From: Trueperaceae bacterium
Lineage (GTDB): Bacteria > Deinococcota > Deinococci > Deinococcales > Trueperaceae
Direction: 5' to 3'
NCBI GenBank assembly: GCA_002707365.1
Contig: PAMQ01000012.1
Location: 3,620 to 67,619, forward strand
DNA length: 64,000 bases
The position numbers and the translations under genes are program-made. The notes under the pieces are model-generated. The model had not been told where the DNA came from. It searched no databases and saw only the letters and a list, made by a program, of their open reading frames with translations. Shown here one piece after another: positions 46,591 through 55,847 of this stretch. Positions within the stretch are counted from its first letter, which is position 1; the number at the start of each line of letters is the position of its first letter.

Positions 46591-46946
46591 AACGTCTATT
46601 TCGATCAATCTCCTTCGCTTGGCAAGGCCTATCTAATGCATGGTTAACCCAACGAAATTTCCGCATCGAGATAGGCATTGCCTTAGCCGCGACGATTCTA
46701 GCTATTTATCTTAGAACAGGTCTTACGCCTGTTTTAATATGCGTGATGGTAGTGTTTGCTTCCGAATTAATCAACTCCTCTATTGAAGCTTTAGTTGATC
46801 TCAACACACAAGGTGTCCACCCACTGGCCAAGGCCGCTAAAGACTACGCGGCGGCAGCAGTCTTAATAACTTCATTTGGCTCACTCGCAATTGGAATTTT
46901 GGTGTTAGGTCCCGCTCTACTAGAAAGGATTCTCTCGTGGCTCTAG
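46587..46946 (+). CDS. dgkA: Diacylglycerol/undecaprenol kinase, DgkA family
   Basis: 119 residues, small three-helix membrane kinase. Conserved FRSISFAWQGLSNAWLTQRN, FRIEIGIAL, the catalytic/metal motif FASELINSSIEALVD and HPLAKAAKDYAAAAVL. Gram-positive-type members phosphorylate undecaprenol to recycle the wall lipid carrier; E. coli DgkA uses diacylglycerol. Position between ybeY and cdd is a conserved bacterial order. ATGA overlap with ybeY; overlaps cdd by ten bases. Confidence 0.92.
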   Translation: MKRLFRSISFAWQGLSNAWLTQRNFRIEIGIALAATILAIYLRTGLTPVLICVMVVFASELINSSIEALVDLNTQGVHPLAKAAKDYAAAAVLITSFGSLAIGILVLGPALLERILSWL

Positions 46947-47347
46947 TCGTACCTGAAGATTTATTGAACGCGGCGATAAAAGTTAGACTGGCCGCCTACA
47001 CCCCCTTCTCTAACTTTAAGGTCGGAGCAGCCCTTCTTTCCGAAACCGGAAGAATCTTAGTTGGGGCTAACGTCGAAAACTCTTCTTACGGATTAACAAG
47101 ATGCGCGGAACAATCAGCAGTTTTAGCAATGGTTTCCTCCGGCGAAAGGGGTTTTGAAGCGATCGTGGTCTACACTGATACCGATATCCCGACAACACCT
47201 TGTGGAGCGTGCAGACAAATTTTATACGAATTCTCCCCAAAAGCCCACGTTTTCTCTGTAGCTTCTTCTGGCGATGTCCTGCATTCTCTGGTTTCAGATT
47301 TGCTACCGAACGGATTTACGCTAGACGACCCGTTACTAAAAACATGA
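46937..47347 (+). CDS. cdd: Cytidine deaminase
   Basis: 136 residues, short tetrameric form. Zinc site: NVENSSYGLTRCAEQSAVLA (Cys and catalytic Glu ~56-58) and TTPCGACRQILYEF (two Cys ~89-92). Converts cytidine and deoxycytidine to uridine forms in pyrimidine salvage. GTG start at 46937 inside the end of dgkA. Last gene of the nfeD-to-cdd run. Confidence 0.95.
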   Translation: MALVVPEDLLNAAIKVRLAAYTPFSNFKVGAALLSETGRILVGANVENSSYGLTRCAEQSAVLAMVSSGERGFEAIVVYTDTDIPTTPCGACRQILYEFSPKAHVFSVASSGDVLHSLVSDLLPNGFTLDDPLLKT

Positions 47348-47384
47348 TCCTCAACGATCGTAGACCAGTTATAATCACCATGTG

Positions 47385-49523
47385 ATGAATCGGCTATTCC
47401 GTATTACCCTAGTTTTTTTAACTTCCCTTTCTTTACTGTCAGCTGCTTTAGCTGACGAACCATACCGAATAGTAGTTTTGCCCTTTAAGGACATGCCTTC
47501 GCGTCCAGGTTTAGGTATAGGGTTAGCAACCGGTTTACAGAGAAGCTTAAACGCACTCGACACTGTTTACGCCCCTGCCATCGGTGACGCGATTATGTTT
47601 ATAAAGAAAACCGTCGCTTCCAACTTAAAACCGTCAGAAACCGTGTCTTCTGCCTTTGCCGCTGACGCTATAATCACCGGTACTATTTCTGAAAACGCCA
47701 ACAGTGGTATTAACTTGACTCTCAGTGCCACAGGTTTACAATTTTCAGAACCACTAGAATTTATACTAACTACCCCCGCTACAAATCCTTCTCAAACCCT
47801 AACTTCGCTCGTCGAACAAACTATTTTATCTCTTGATTTAAAGCCCTCATATGGTGACCGTCGTGACGCTCAACGGGCCGCTGAACAGGCCCCTTCCTTC
47901 ACAGGTTTCGCTGACCTCGGTTTTGAGACTGCACGTTTAGGGATAGGTAGCGTGGACAGGCTAGAAATCTTAGTTAACCAAAATCCGCGCTCCAGTTGGG
48001 TTTTCACTGAGTATGCTAGAACTCTGACTCTTGCCGGAAGATTAGATCAAGCTACAAAAGCAGCTATTAAGGCCACTGAATTACTCCCGACTGATGTTGA
48101 AGCCTGGGTGGTTAGAGGGCTAAGCCACTCTGCCACCGGAGAAGCTCGACAGGCATCGTACGCCTTTTCAGAAGCTTTAAGATTAAATCCGAATCATGCA
48201 ATAGCTCTCGTAGGCCTTGCAAACGCGACTACAGAAGCGCCGGAACCTTCAACGGATGCTTACAAGGCCGCTATAAAAAGTAACCCTAGGATTCTAAAGG
48301 CATATCTAGGACTCGCCAATTCACTCACTGACCCGAAACGAGCGATACAGCTTCTTCTAAGCGCTACTAATCATCTGCCTGATTCGGCAGCCTTACACCG
48401 CGAAATCCTAAGCCGAGCTATTGTCCTGGGTGACACCCAGGGAGCTTTTGACTATTTGCGTCAAGCCGTAACTAACCCTTTAGCAGCCTACCCCTCGACC
48501 TATGCCCTTGTTACGTTGCTGCCGCTCAAGGAAGTACAACCTCTCATCGATTTCCTCGTGCCTGGCCTTGCCCGGTTTCCCAACGACCCTCTTATCCTCG
48601 AAGCAGCCGCATTACTGGATTTGCGTAATGGTAACCCAGCCCTCGCCGAACGCCGTCTACGTCTGGCCCTAGCCTATCTGCCAGAAAGCCCGAGCCTTAA
48701 TAATTCACTGGCTATTGCTCTCGCTCAGCAAGAAAAGATTCAAGAGGCCACCGAAATCTTTCAAAATGTCGCCAATTCCGATGCCCGAGGACAACTAAAT
48801 TTAGCTAAAACCTTCCTTGAAGGAGGGCAGGCCCAGGCAGCATTAGATACGCTCGATGGATACGCTGCTCTTGAAACGAACCCCGCTGCCTTGACGATGT
48901 ACGGGATAGCGTTAGCTCGATTGGGTCGAGATAACGAAGGTGAGGCAGCCCTAGAACGAGCACTCGACTTAGATCCACAATCAGATACTGCAACCCAAGC
49001 ACTAAGCCTCATCAAGCAGCAAAACAAGATTACCGCTGGGCAACCAATTCAACTTTCGGCGAAAGCTAGAATCCACTTTGATAGAGGTATGTTCGCTCTG
49101 GAACAAAATCGTTGGCTCGATGCCGCTGATGCTTTTTCGGTGGCACAGGAGATGCAACCAATCCCCATTCTTTCCTTTTATCAAGGATACGCCCTACAAC
49201 TTACTGGACGCCATCGGGATGCAGTAGAGTCCTATTCCACGGCAGCTGAAACATTCCGAGAAAGCGACATTGTTTTAAACAACCTGGGCTACGCTTACCT
49301 GCAAATCGGACGCTATGACTTAGCATTAATAAACCTCAAAAAAGCTTCTCAACTGAATCCATCTAATTCAAGCGCTTTTCTCAATCTAGGATTAACTCAA
49401 TTTGGACTTGGCCAATATTCTGAAGCGTTAACCTCTTGGGACCAAGCAGAATCATTAAATCCTACATTATCGGAAGGCCTTTTCAATTACCGGATAGAAG
49501 CTGAAGAGCGGATTCGCCCATAA
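47385..49523 (+). CDS. Exported tetratricopeptide-repeat protein
   Basis: 712 residues. Signal peptide ~1-23 (FRITLVFLTSLSLLSAALA). Residues ~25-140 form a small alpha/beta domain (YRIVVLPFKDMPSRPGLGIG, with ADAIITGTISE) like the TolB-N/CsgG-type domains in front of TPR regions. From ~190 onward there are many TPR units, for instance TAAETFRESDIVLNNLGYAY and LINLKKASQLNPSNSSAFLN near the C-terminus. Role unknown; probably a periplasmic protein-interaction scaffold. An upstream GTG at 47382 is adjacent; the ATG is preferred. Confidence 0.8.
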   Translation: MNRLFRITLVFLTSLSLLSAALADEPYRIVVLPFKDMPSRPGLGIGLATGLQRSLNALDTVYAPAIGDAIMFIKKTVASNLKPSETVSSAFAADAIITGTISENANSGINLTLSATGLQFSEPLEFILTTPATNPSQTLTSLVEQTILSLDLKPSYGDRRDAQRAAEQAPSFTGFADLGFETARLGIGSVDRLEILVNQNPRSSWVFTEYARTLTLAGRLDQATKAAIKATELLPTDVEAWVVRGLSHSATGEARQASYAFSEALRLNPNHAIALVGLANATTEAPEPSTDAYKAAIKSNPRILKAYLGLANSLTDPKRAIQLLLSATNHLPDSAALHREILSRAIVLGDTQGAFDYLRQAVTNPLAAYPSTYALVTLLPLKEVQPLIDFLVPGLARFPNDPLILEAAALLDLRNGNPALAERRLRLALAYLPESPSLNNSLAIALAQQEKIQEATEIFQNVANSDARGQLNLAKTFLEGGQAQAALDTLDGYAALETNPAALTMYGIALARLGRDNEGEAALERALDLDPQSDTATQALSLIKQQNKITAGQPIQLSAKARIHFDRGMFALEQNRWLDAADAFSVAQEMQPIPILSFYQGYALQLTGRHRDAVESYSTAAETFRESDIVLNNLGYAYLQIGRYDLALINLKKASQLNPSNSSAFLNLGLTQFGLGQYSEALTSWDQAESLNPTLSEGLFNYRIEAEERIRP

Positions 49524-49551
49524 CAACCTAGGGTCACGGTAATATGCACCC

Positions 49552-50613
49552 ATGCTAGTAAGGGAAGAAATACTCCGTCTGCCGGGTTACGCCTACACAG
49601 GATATGAAGCTGAAGTCAAGTTGGACCAAAACGAGGCTGCAGAAGACCTTCCAGCAACCCTAAAGTCTGCCCTATTCGATAAGTTACAAACGGTACCACT
49701 CCACCGTTATCCAGATTTGGATGCAAAGCGTTTACGTAGAAGCATCGCTGCCCACTTTAAATGGCCGGAAAACGGGGTGGTTGTCTCCGGTGGGTCGAAT
49801 ACTCTAATACGTTGTTTAACCATAGCGGGAGCAATCGGACGTTCTGTTGTCTCCGTGAAACCAACTTTTCCTATATATTCCGACCAGGCGCGAGTACTTG
49901 GCACTCAATTATTTGAGGTGCCTTTAAAACCGGACTTTAGCCTCCCTTTAGACGAATTACGAGTTACGCTAGAACAGCACGCTGGCGTCATCTTCCTTGC
50001 CAACCCTGCTGCTCCCACAGGAAACAAGTTTAGCCAAGGCCAGTTAGAAGAGTTATTACAAATTACTTCTAAGAATTGGATCTTCGTAATCGATGAAGCT
50101 TATCACCAGTTCGCTGGAACTTCAGCGCTCCCTTTGGTTGCGCAGTATCCTCACGTTGTGAGCCTCCGAACGTTTAGCAAAGCCTATGGCCTGGGTGGAC
50201 TCCGGATAGGTTTCGCCCTTGCGCAACCAGAACTAGCAACTGAAATTAGGAAAGTTGTGATGCCTTTTTCGGTATCGTCTTTACAGGTAATGGCCGCTGA
50301 AACGGTTCTAGAATTAGATGATTTCTTTAAGAAACGAGTTGCAACTACTATTTCGGAAAGAGAAAGGGTCAGTGAAGCCCTCAAAGAACTTAATCTCCGC
50401 ACTTACCCTTCGGTTACCAATTTTATTCTTTTTAGTGTCCCGAACCCAGCTTATGTATTTGAAACCTTGCTTACAAAGGGGGTACTAATTAGACGTCAAG
50501 ACCACATTAAGGGTCTAGAAGGTGCGCTTCGTGTGACAATCGGCTCAGAAGATCAAAACAATCGTTTCCTGGAAAGTCTAAGAATAGTATTGGGGGAGGA
50601 ATCCTATGGCTAG
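49552..50613 (+). CDS. hisC: Histidinol-phosphate aminotransferase
   Basis: 353 residues, PLP fold-type I. VKLDQNEAAEDLP, LHRYPDLDAKRLRRSIA, VSGGSNTLIRCL, FLANPAAPTGNKFS, VIDEAYHQFAG and the Schiff-base lysine in LRTFSKAYGLGGLRIGFAL (~209). Converts imidazole-acetol phosphate to histidinol phosphate. First of hisC-hisB-hisH; overlaps hisB by eight bases. Weak ribosome site. Confidence 0.92.
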   Translation: MLVREEILRLPGYAYTGYEAEVKLDQNEAAEDLPATLKSALFDKLQTVPLHRYPDLDAKRLRRSIAAHFKWPENGVVVSGGSNTLIRCLTIAGAIGRSVVSVKPTFPIYSDQARVLGTQLFEVPLKPDFSLPLDELRVTLEQHAGVIFLANPAAPTGNKFSQGQLEELLQITSKNWIFVIDEAYHQFAGTSALPLVAQYPHVVSLRTFSKAYGLGGLRIGFALAQPELATEIRKVVMPFSVSSLQVMAAETVLELDDFFKKRVATTISERERVSEALKELNLRTYPSVTNFILFSVPNPAYVFETLLTKGVLIRRQDHIKGLEGALRVTIGSEDQNNRFLESLRIVLGEESYG

Positions 50614-51196
50614 AACAGCTACTTTAAAACGCGAAACTAGTGAAACCCATATCGAGGTCGCTATTGATCTTGACAGTGGGCCTGGAGGCAAGGCAGATTC
50701 TGGACACGGCTTCCTTAACCACATGTTAGACCAATTAACCCGCCACGGGCGTTTCAAGATAGATTTCAAAGGCAAGGGCGATTTAGACGTAGATATCCAC
50801 CATCTAGCGGAAGACGCTGGTATAAGCCTAGGAGCTGCTTTCCGCAAAGCCTTAGGAGATGGTGTCGGAATTGAACGTTTTGCCGACACCTGGGCCCCAA
50901 TGGACGAAAGTCTTGCCCATGTCGTCATTGATCTTTCGGGACGACCATTTTTCTCGTTCGACCCAGAAGGTTTTGAAGGGACTGCAGGCGGTTTTAATGT
51001 ACATCACTTACGTGAATTCCTCCGGGGTTTTGCAATGCACGCTGGAGCAACTATACATGTGCGGGTCCTTAGTGGTACAGAAGCTCACCATGTCTGCGAA
51101 GCAATAGTCAAAGCCTGGGCCCGGAGCCTTTATTATGCGAGCCGGACCACAACATCTGGAGTCCCCTCAACGAAAGGTACAATAGAGGGTCCTTGA
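50606..51196 (+). CDS. hisB: Imidazoleglycerol-phosphate dehydratase
   Basis: 196 residues, monofunctional. Conserved DSGPGGKADSGHGFLNHMLD, DVDIHHLAEDAGISLGAAFR, DESLAHVVIDLSGRP, FLRGFAMHAGATIHV and AHHVCEAIVKAWARSLYYA. Binds manganese through the His-rich motifs and makes imidazole-acetol phosphate, the HisC substrate. GGGGGAGGA precedes its ATG within the end of hisC. Confidence 0.96.
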   Translation: MARTATLKRETSETHIEVAIDLDSGPGGKADSGHGFLNHMLDQLTRHGRFKIDFKGKGDLDVDIHHLAEDAGISLGAAFRKALGDGVGIERFADTWAPMDESLAHVVIDLSGRPFFSFDPEGFEGTAGGFNVHHLREFLRGFAMHAGATIHVRVLSGTEAHHVCEAIVKAWARSLYYASRTTTSGVPSTKGTIEGP

Positions 51197-51200
51197 AATC

Positions 51201-51839
51201 ATGAAGGTAGTATTGATCGATTACGGGGCTGGGAATTTGCACAGTGTTTCTAAGGCTCTAACGGCTGCTGGCCTGGAACCTACAGTCACTTCTTCACCAA
51301 CGGTTGCTACAACTGCTGATGCCTTGGTATTACCGGGGCAAGGTCATTTTCGACAAATCATGGATTCCTTTAATCTTTCAGGCTTTGAACCGGTAGTACG
51401 TAACCACCTAACGACTAACAAACCCTTCTTAGGAATCTGCGTTGGACTACAAATCCTTGTTGAGTCTTCAGAAGAAGCTCCTGGTCTTCCCGGCTTGGGG
51501 TTGCTTAAAGGAACTGTTAGGAGATTTAGGGGACAACAAATAACTGTGCCCCAAATGGGGTGGAACCAGGTATTTAAGCGAGGCAATCCCAGCCTTCTAG
51601 AAAATATTCCTGATGGTAGTTACGCTTACTTCGCGAATTCATATTTCGTTGATTTTAAGGACGATTCGGTACCAGGCGCAACGACATCATATGGCGATTC
51701 GGTTTTCCTTAGTGTTTTAAGCGATGGTAATTTGCATGCTACCCAATTCCATCCAGAAAAGAGTCAGGACTTCGGTATTTCCGTATTGAAAAATTTTCGA
51801 AATACTATTGAAAGCTACGTCAACTCTAGGCCGTTTTAA
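51201..51839 (+). CDS. hisH: Imidazole glycerol phosphate synthase, glutaminase subunit
   Basis: 212 residues, class I glutamine amidotransferase. IDYGAGNLHSVSKAL at the N-terminus, oxyanion region LPGQGHF, nucleophile Cys in FLGICVGLQILVESSEEAPG (~77), MGWNQVF, and the His/Glu pair in LHATQFHPEKSQ (~184). Supplies ammonia to HisF, which is not in this window. Four bases after hisB. Confidence 0.95.
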   Translation: MKVVLIDYGAGNLHSVSKALTAAGLEPTVTSSPTVATTADALVLPGQGHFRQIMDSFNLSGFEPVVRNHLTTNKPFLGICVGLQILVESSEEAPGLPGLGLLKGTVRRFRGQQITVPQMGWNQVFKRGNPSLLENIPDGSYAYFANSYFVDFKDDSVPGATTSYGDSVFLSVLSDGNLHATQFHPEKSQDFGISVLKNFRNTIESYVNSRPF

Positions 51840-51840
51840 T

Positions 51841-52509
51841 ATGAACCTCAAAGTAACTAGCTTGATATTAATTTTTGGGTACTTCACTATCGGTCTAGCT
51901 GCTCCTGCGCGTTGGACCATACAAACCGTTGCATTACGAGATTACGAAGAAGCAACAGCCGTCGCCGAAAGCTTATCTACTCTCGGTTACCAGGCTTACA
52001 CAGAATTTGCCATGAACAACGGTTCTCAGTACACCCGTGTAAGAATTGGTTGTTTTGAAACCCGAGATGGAGCTGAACGCATGGCTACGCATCTCCGAGG
52101 CGCTGTCACAGCATCCGCTGTCCCTCAGCATCTATCTCCAGAAACTACCCTTCTGCATTGTACTGATTCCGAGGTCGGCTTTTTTAAGCCTAATAGTTGG
52201 TCAATAGTTTATGCAGGAAACACAGCAATAGTGTTTCAGGTGGAAATCTTTGACCATCGCGGTTTTGTAGAATACAACAACGGAACTTGGCATTTAAGGA
52301 TGAAGTCCGAATACCAGGAGCTTCTCTCTTCTGAGCCGCTCGGGCCATTTTTCCAGAAACTTATTGAGGATAAACCTTTAGTCTTCGCCCACCTTTCGGA
52401 GGGAGTTTCCGCTGTCTGCCCGGGGTTATTGCTTTGGCATACGCAAAACACAGCAATAGTTGACGACGGGGACGCAATCGTCTCCTGCAGGATAACGCAG
52501 ATACCATGA
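51841..52509 (+). CDS. Exported SPOR-domain protein
   Basis: 222 residues from ATG 51841, immediately after the hisH stop. Signal peptide ~1-20 (KVTSLILIFGYFTIGLAAPA). A SPOR-like peptidoglycan-binding domain spans ~22-95: WTIQTVALRDYEEATAVAES, YTRVRIGCFETRDGAERMAT. The C-terminal ~125 residues, with four scattered cysteines that could form disulfides, are not recognised. SPOR proteins bind denuded glycans at division sites. Its stop overlaps rapZ (ATGA). Confidence 0.75.
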   Translation: MNLKVTSLILIFGYFTIGLAAPARWTIQTVALRDYEEATAVAESLSTLGYQAYTEFAMNNGSQYTRVRIGCFETRDGAERMATHLRGAVTASAVPQHLSPETTLLHCTDSEVGFFKPNSWSIVYAGNTAIVFQVEIFDHRGFVEYNNGTWHLRMKSEYQELLSSEPLGPFFQKLIEDKPLVFAHLSEGVSAVCPGLLLWHTQNTAIVDDGDAIVSCRITQIP

Positions 52510-53360
52510 ACAGACTAATCCTAGTATCTGGGTTAAGCGGAGCGGGCAAGAGTACTACCTTAAATGCGCTCGAGGATATTGGGTTTTTTGCTGTCGACAA
52601 CATCCCTCCCCCGCTATGGCCCGATTTAATCAGAACCTTGGAAGAGGCAAGAATCCAGAATCTGGCGATAGCTATCGATATACGTTCCGAATTTTTTATA
52701 AATGGCTTAGCAAAAAACATAGAACCTTTACGCGAATCCTGCAACTCGGTGATAGTTATTTTCTTGGAAGCGGCATCCGACACGTTAATTGCCCGCTTTA
52801 ATCTGACTCGCCGAAACCATCCACTAAACGCAACCAGCTTATCTCGGGATCTAGATCGAGAGCGACTGGTCCTTGCCCCCATTCGACTACTAGCAGACAC
52901 AATACTGGATACTTCTAATTTGTCGGCTGCTGATTTGACCAAGCAGTTTCGTTCACAATTCACAAATGAAAGCCCTTTTACGCTCCGTTTGGTATCATTT
53001 GGCTATAAGTACGGTGTGCCCACGGATGCGGATATCTTAATGGATGTTAGGACTTTACCTAATCCTTATTATGAATCATCTTTAAGCCACCTACCTGGCA
53101 CTCACACAGCTGTCCAGGAATACGTATTTGCTCGGGAGAGCTCGAATTTTTACGAACATTTACGGAACACGACCTTATCATTCGTTAAAAGAGCAGAACT
53201 TACAGGGAGAGCTGGTTATACGGTGGCAATCGGCTGTACAGGAGGCCGCCATCGGTCGGTCGCGGTAGTGGAAACAATGGGCAAAGATCTCTCGCCTGAA
53301 AGTGACCTACAAATCATCCACAGGGACTTGTGTAAACCCCAAAATGATCGGACCCCATGA
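52506..53360 (+). CDS. rapZ: RapZ/YvcJ-family nucleotide-binding protein
   Basis: 284 residues. Walker A LVSGLSGAGKSTTLNALED (~5-23), FFAVDNIPPPLWP, then VIFLEAASDTLIARFNLTRR (second nucleotide motif), and the C-terminal RapZ domain SFGYKYGVPTDADILMDVR, LPNPYYESSLSHL, IGCTGGRHRSVAVVE. In E. coli RapZ controls glmS through GlmZ RNA; in Gram-positives YvcJ hydrolyses GTP and its gene pairs with yvcK, as here. ATGA overlaps on both sides. Confidence 0.94.
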   Translation: MNRLILVSGLSGAGKSTTLNALEDIGFFAVDNIPPPLWPDLIRTLEEARIQNLAIAIDIRSEFFINGLAKNIEPLRESCNSVIVIFLEAASDTLIARFNLTRRNHPLNATSLSRDLDRERLVLAPIRLLADTILDTSNLSAADLTKQFRSQFTNESPFTLRLVSFGYKYGVPTDADILMDVRTLPNPYYESSLSHLPGTHTAVQEYVFARESSNFYEHLRNTTLSFVKRAELTGRAGYTVAIGCTGGRHRSVAVVETMGKDLSPESDLQIIHRDLCKPQNDRTP

Positions 53361-54697
53361 AAGATCGAAGCTACTTTGCTTACCTTGCGTCAATGCGTTT
53401 ATGGCTTACGCCGGGGATGTGCGTAAAACGGCACGTTCTCGTGGCAGCAATCGGAATCGTTGTGCTTCTTGCTGGCACCATAGCCGGAATCCTATGGATC
53501 TTCTCGGGTAACCGTCAAATATTGTCCGAACCCATTGAGGTAATTTTAGTGAGCAAACTTTGGGACGGTGCAGGTGGCTGGACGGCTTTGTTAATAGGAC
53601 TAATCGGCCTGGCGACTACAACACTGGCGATCGCTCGGCTCAACCGCTCTCTTTTATCAAATTGGATGCCGGACCCTTACGACGCTGCAGTAGTTCTCCA
53701 TAGGCGCCTTTCCCTTTCCCGAGGACCAAACATTGTAGCGTTTGGGGGTGGCACAGGACTTTCTAACCTTCTTCGAGGACTGCGGAACTATACATCGAAC
53801 CTTACAGCCGTTGTAACAGTCAGCGACGATGGGGGCTCGTCAGGCCGCCTGCGTCAAGCATTCGATATTCCTGCACCAGGAGACCTTACGGACTGCTTAG
53901 CGGCCCTTTCAGGCAATGAACAAGAGCTTGGTAGGTTACTTTCATATCGGTTTCAGCGAGGGAAGGAATTGCAAGGACATACATTCGGCAATCTATTGAT
54001 CACGACGTTAACTGAGGTACGAGGAGATTTCGGCCAGGCTTTACGAACCTTAAACTCGCTACTGGATCTTCAGGGAGCAGTCTATCCGGCCTCTTCTGAA
54101 CCAATTTCACTACTCGTCGAAAAGCCCAACTCTGAGCTAATATTGGGTGAAACTAGAGCGCGCAATCACCCTGGGCCAATAAAGACTGTTAGCCTTCGAC
54201 CACATTCACCTAAAAGCTTACCTGAGGTCACATCTGCAATAACCTTGGCTAATTTGATAGTTCTAGGCCCTGGGAGTCTATTCACCAGCACTTTACCACC
54301 TCTATTAGTTCCCCAAATACGTGAAAGCCTTCATACTACTCAGGCAAAAATAGTCTATGTTCTCAATATTATGACGGAAGCCGGAGAAACTGATGGATTC
54401 GAGGCGTTCGACCATATAACGTCATTAAAAAACCACCTCGGTCGTTACCCAGATTTTGCTGTCATCAACAGCTCTGAGGTAGATTTAGCCAGACAAGAGG
54501 CCTATTCCAATGAAGGTGCAACCGTAGTTAAGTTTAAGGCATCACCGTTTCGTTCGATTGGAATCGAAACCATTGTAGGAAACCTACTGGGAGCCGGACC
54601 CCACGCGCAACACGATTCTACCGCCCTGGCTGAGGTTCTGTTCGACCTCGCACGCAGTTTACCTAATAAACCAGAGAAACCAATTAAAAACAAATGA
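53357..54697 (+). CDS. yvcK: YvcK/GlmR-family protein with N-terminal membrane segment
   Basis: 446 residues. Two hydrophobic helices (~27-50 and ~75-95) precede the CofD-like YvcK domain: NIVAFGGGTGLSNLLRGLRN (~117-136), AVVTVSDDGGSSGRLRQAFD, GDLTDCLAALSG, FGNLLITTLTEVRGDF, LGPGSLFTSTLPPLLVP, YVLNIMTEAGETDGF. YvcK binds UDP-GlcNAc and steers carbon toward cell-wall precursors. The membrane anchor, absent from the Bacillus protein, would tether it to the inner membrane. ATGA overlaps with rapZ and the next gene. Confidence 0.92.
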   Translation: MKDRSYFAYLASMRLWLTPGMCVKRHVLVAAIGIVVLLAGTIAGILWIFSGNRQILSEPIEVILVSKLWDGAGGWTALLIGLIGLATTTLAIARLNRSLLSNWMPDPYDAAVVLHRRLSLSRGPNIVAFGGGTGLSNLLRGLRNYTSNLTAVVTVSDDGGSSGRLRQAFDIPAPGDLTDCLAALSGNEQELGRLLSYRFQRGKELQGHTFGNLLITTLTEVRGDFGQALRTLNSLLDLQGAVYPASSEPISLLVEKPNSELILGETRARNHPGPIKTVSLRPHSPKSLPEVTSAITLANLIVLGPGSLFTSTLPPLLVPQIRESLHTTQAKIVYVLNIMTEAGETDGFEAFDHITSLKNHLGRYPDFAVINSSEVDLARQEAYSNEGATVVKFKASPFRSIGIETIVGNLLGAGPHAQHDSTALAEVLFDLARSLPNKPEKPIKNK

Positions 54698-55797
54698 CCT
54701 TCCCAATGCTCTTGGCGAGCCTGATTCTTCTTGGGGATCCTTTAGGGGATGCTAACGGAAACGGATCGCTGATTCCACCTACCGCGGCAGCAATAGAGAC
54801 CGTTGGCGGTTTCGATCTTGAACTGGTTAAGGTTTTTCCTGGTGAAACCCTTGGTTTCGAACTGCACCTGGCCTCACCACCCAACCAACTTGCTCTTATC
54901 GAGGTGTATCTCGACACGCAAAAGGGTGGTCTAAATGCGACTTTACCTGGGTCCGGCATGCGCTTACCGAAAAACACCGGTTGGGAACATGCTTTCCGAG
55001 TTACAACCGCAGGGGCTTCTAGCTATACCATTTCGAAACCTAATATGGTTTTAACTCCCGATCTTACTTATCACCAATTACCCTTGAACGTAGAGACTTC
55101 GGGTCGTGTACTAACGTTTAGAACAGACATTGCCCCTTCGGAAAACATAGAAGTTTTCGCGACTGTTGGCCTGCTGGACCAGTTCGGTCCGACGCCTTGG
55201 AAACCTCTAACCGCTGAACCTTCGCCCTGGTCCTTTTCTAGTAAATCCCAAACTATTCCTGTAATTGATCTTCTCGCTCCTACTCTTAGAGCACAACAAA
55301 CCGCTATCAACCGACAAGTATTTCCCAATCGCACGGCCCAATTTGGACTTTGGCCTTGGCTTGCTTTGATGATTACGGGTCTGATTTTGGCCTTTATCGG
55401 CATATTTTTCCGCTTATTTATACCTCACCTTGATAAATTAAACCCAGCGGAACAGGATTACCAGCCCACTGACAGTCAACCAAATGCAGATAGCACGCTT
55501 TTTCCAACAACAAGCCCTGACCTTTCCCATACCAACGACGAAACGACCGCTGGTTCTTCCTTCTTGGGATCCTATGAAACTGACGGCGAGCAATCTGGGT
55601 TTTATAAGCAATCGTTTGTCAACAAACCAGAGGTTTCTCCTTCGGGGAATGGTGACCTTTCACTAGACCTACCGGATAATAAAATTGATTCCTCTCACAA
55701 TCCGCCAGAATATTCGATAAAGCCCCGTGAAAAGCAACCGATCAACAATCCGACCAAAAAAAAGCAGGACTGCGAAAAGCCGAACGGCGTAGATTAG
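54694..55797 (+). CDS. Exported/membrane protein with glucodextranase C-terminal-like domain
   Basis: 367 residues. Signal sequence ~1-15, then DPLGDANGNGSLIPPTAAAI and a beta-rich region to ~215 similar to the glucodextranase C-terminal domain (GDPxGDxxGxGxYxYPT pattern; PNQLALIEVYLDTQKGG; GWEHAFRVTT; LLDQFGPTPWKPL). A transmembrane helix at ~225-250 (WLALMITGLILAFIGIFFRL) is followed by a ~115-residue low-complexity polar cytoplasmic tail. Such domains are placed outside the membrane and bind glycans. ATGA overlap with yvcK. Assignment rests on motif likeness. Confidence 0.65.
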   Translation: MTFPMLLASLILLGDPLGDANGNGSLIPPTAAAIETVGGFDLELVKVFPGETLGFELHLASPPNQLALIEVYLDTQKGGLNATLPGSGMRLPKNTGWEHAFRVTTAGASSYTISKPNMVLTPDLTYHQLPLNVETSGRVLTFRTDIAPSENIEVFATVGLLDQFGPTPWKPLTAEPSPWSFSSKSQTIPVIDLLAPTLRAQQTAINRQVFPNRTAQFGLWPWLALMITGLILAFIGIFFRLFIPHLDKLNPAEQDYQPTDSQPNADSTLFPTTSPDLSHTNDETTAGSSFLGSYETDGEQSGFYKQSFVNKPEVSPSGNGDLSLDLPDNKIDSSHNPPEYSIKPREKQPINNPTKKKQDCEKPNGVD

Positions 55798-55847
55798 GCT
55801 TCCAAGCCTATTAATGAGCCTTCAGGAAAATTAATAAGAACCGTCCA

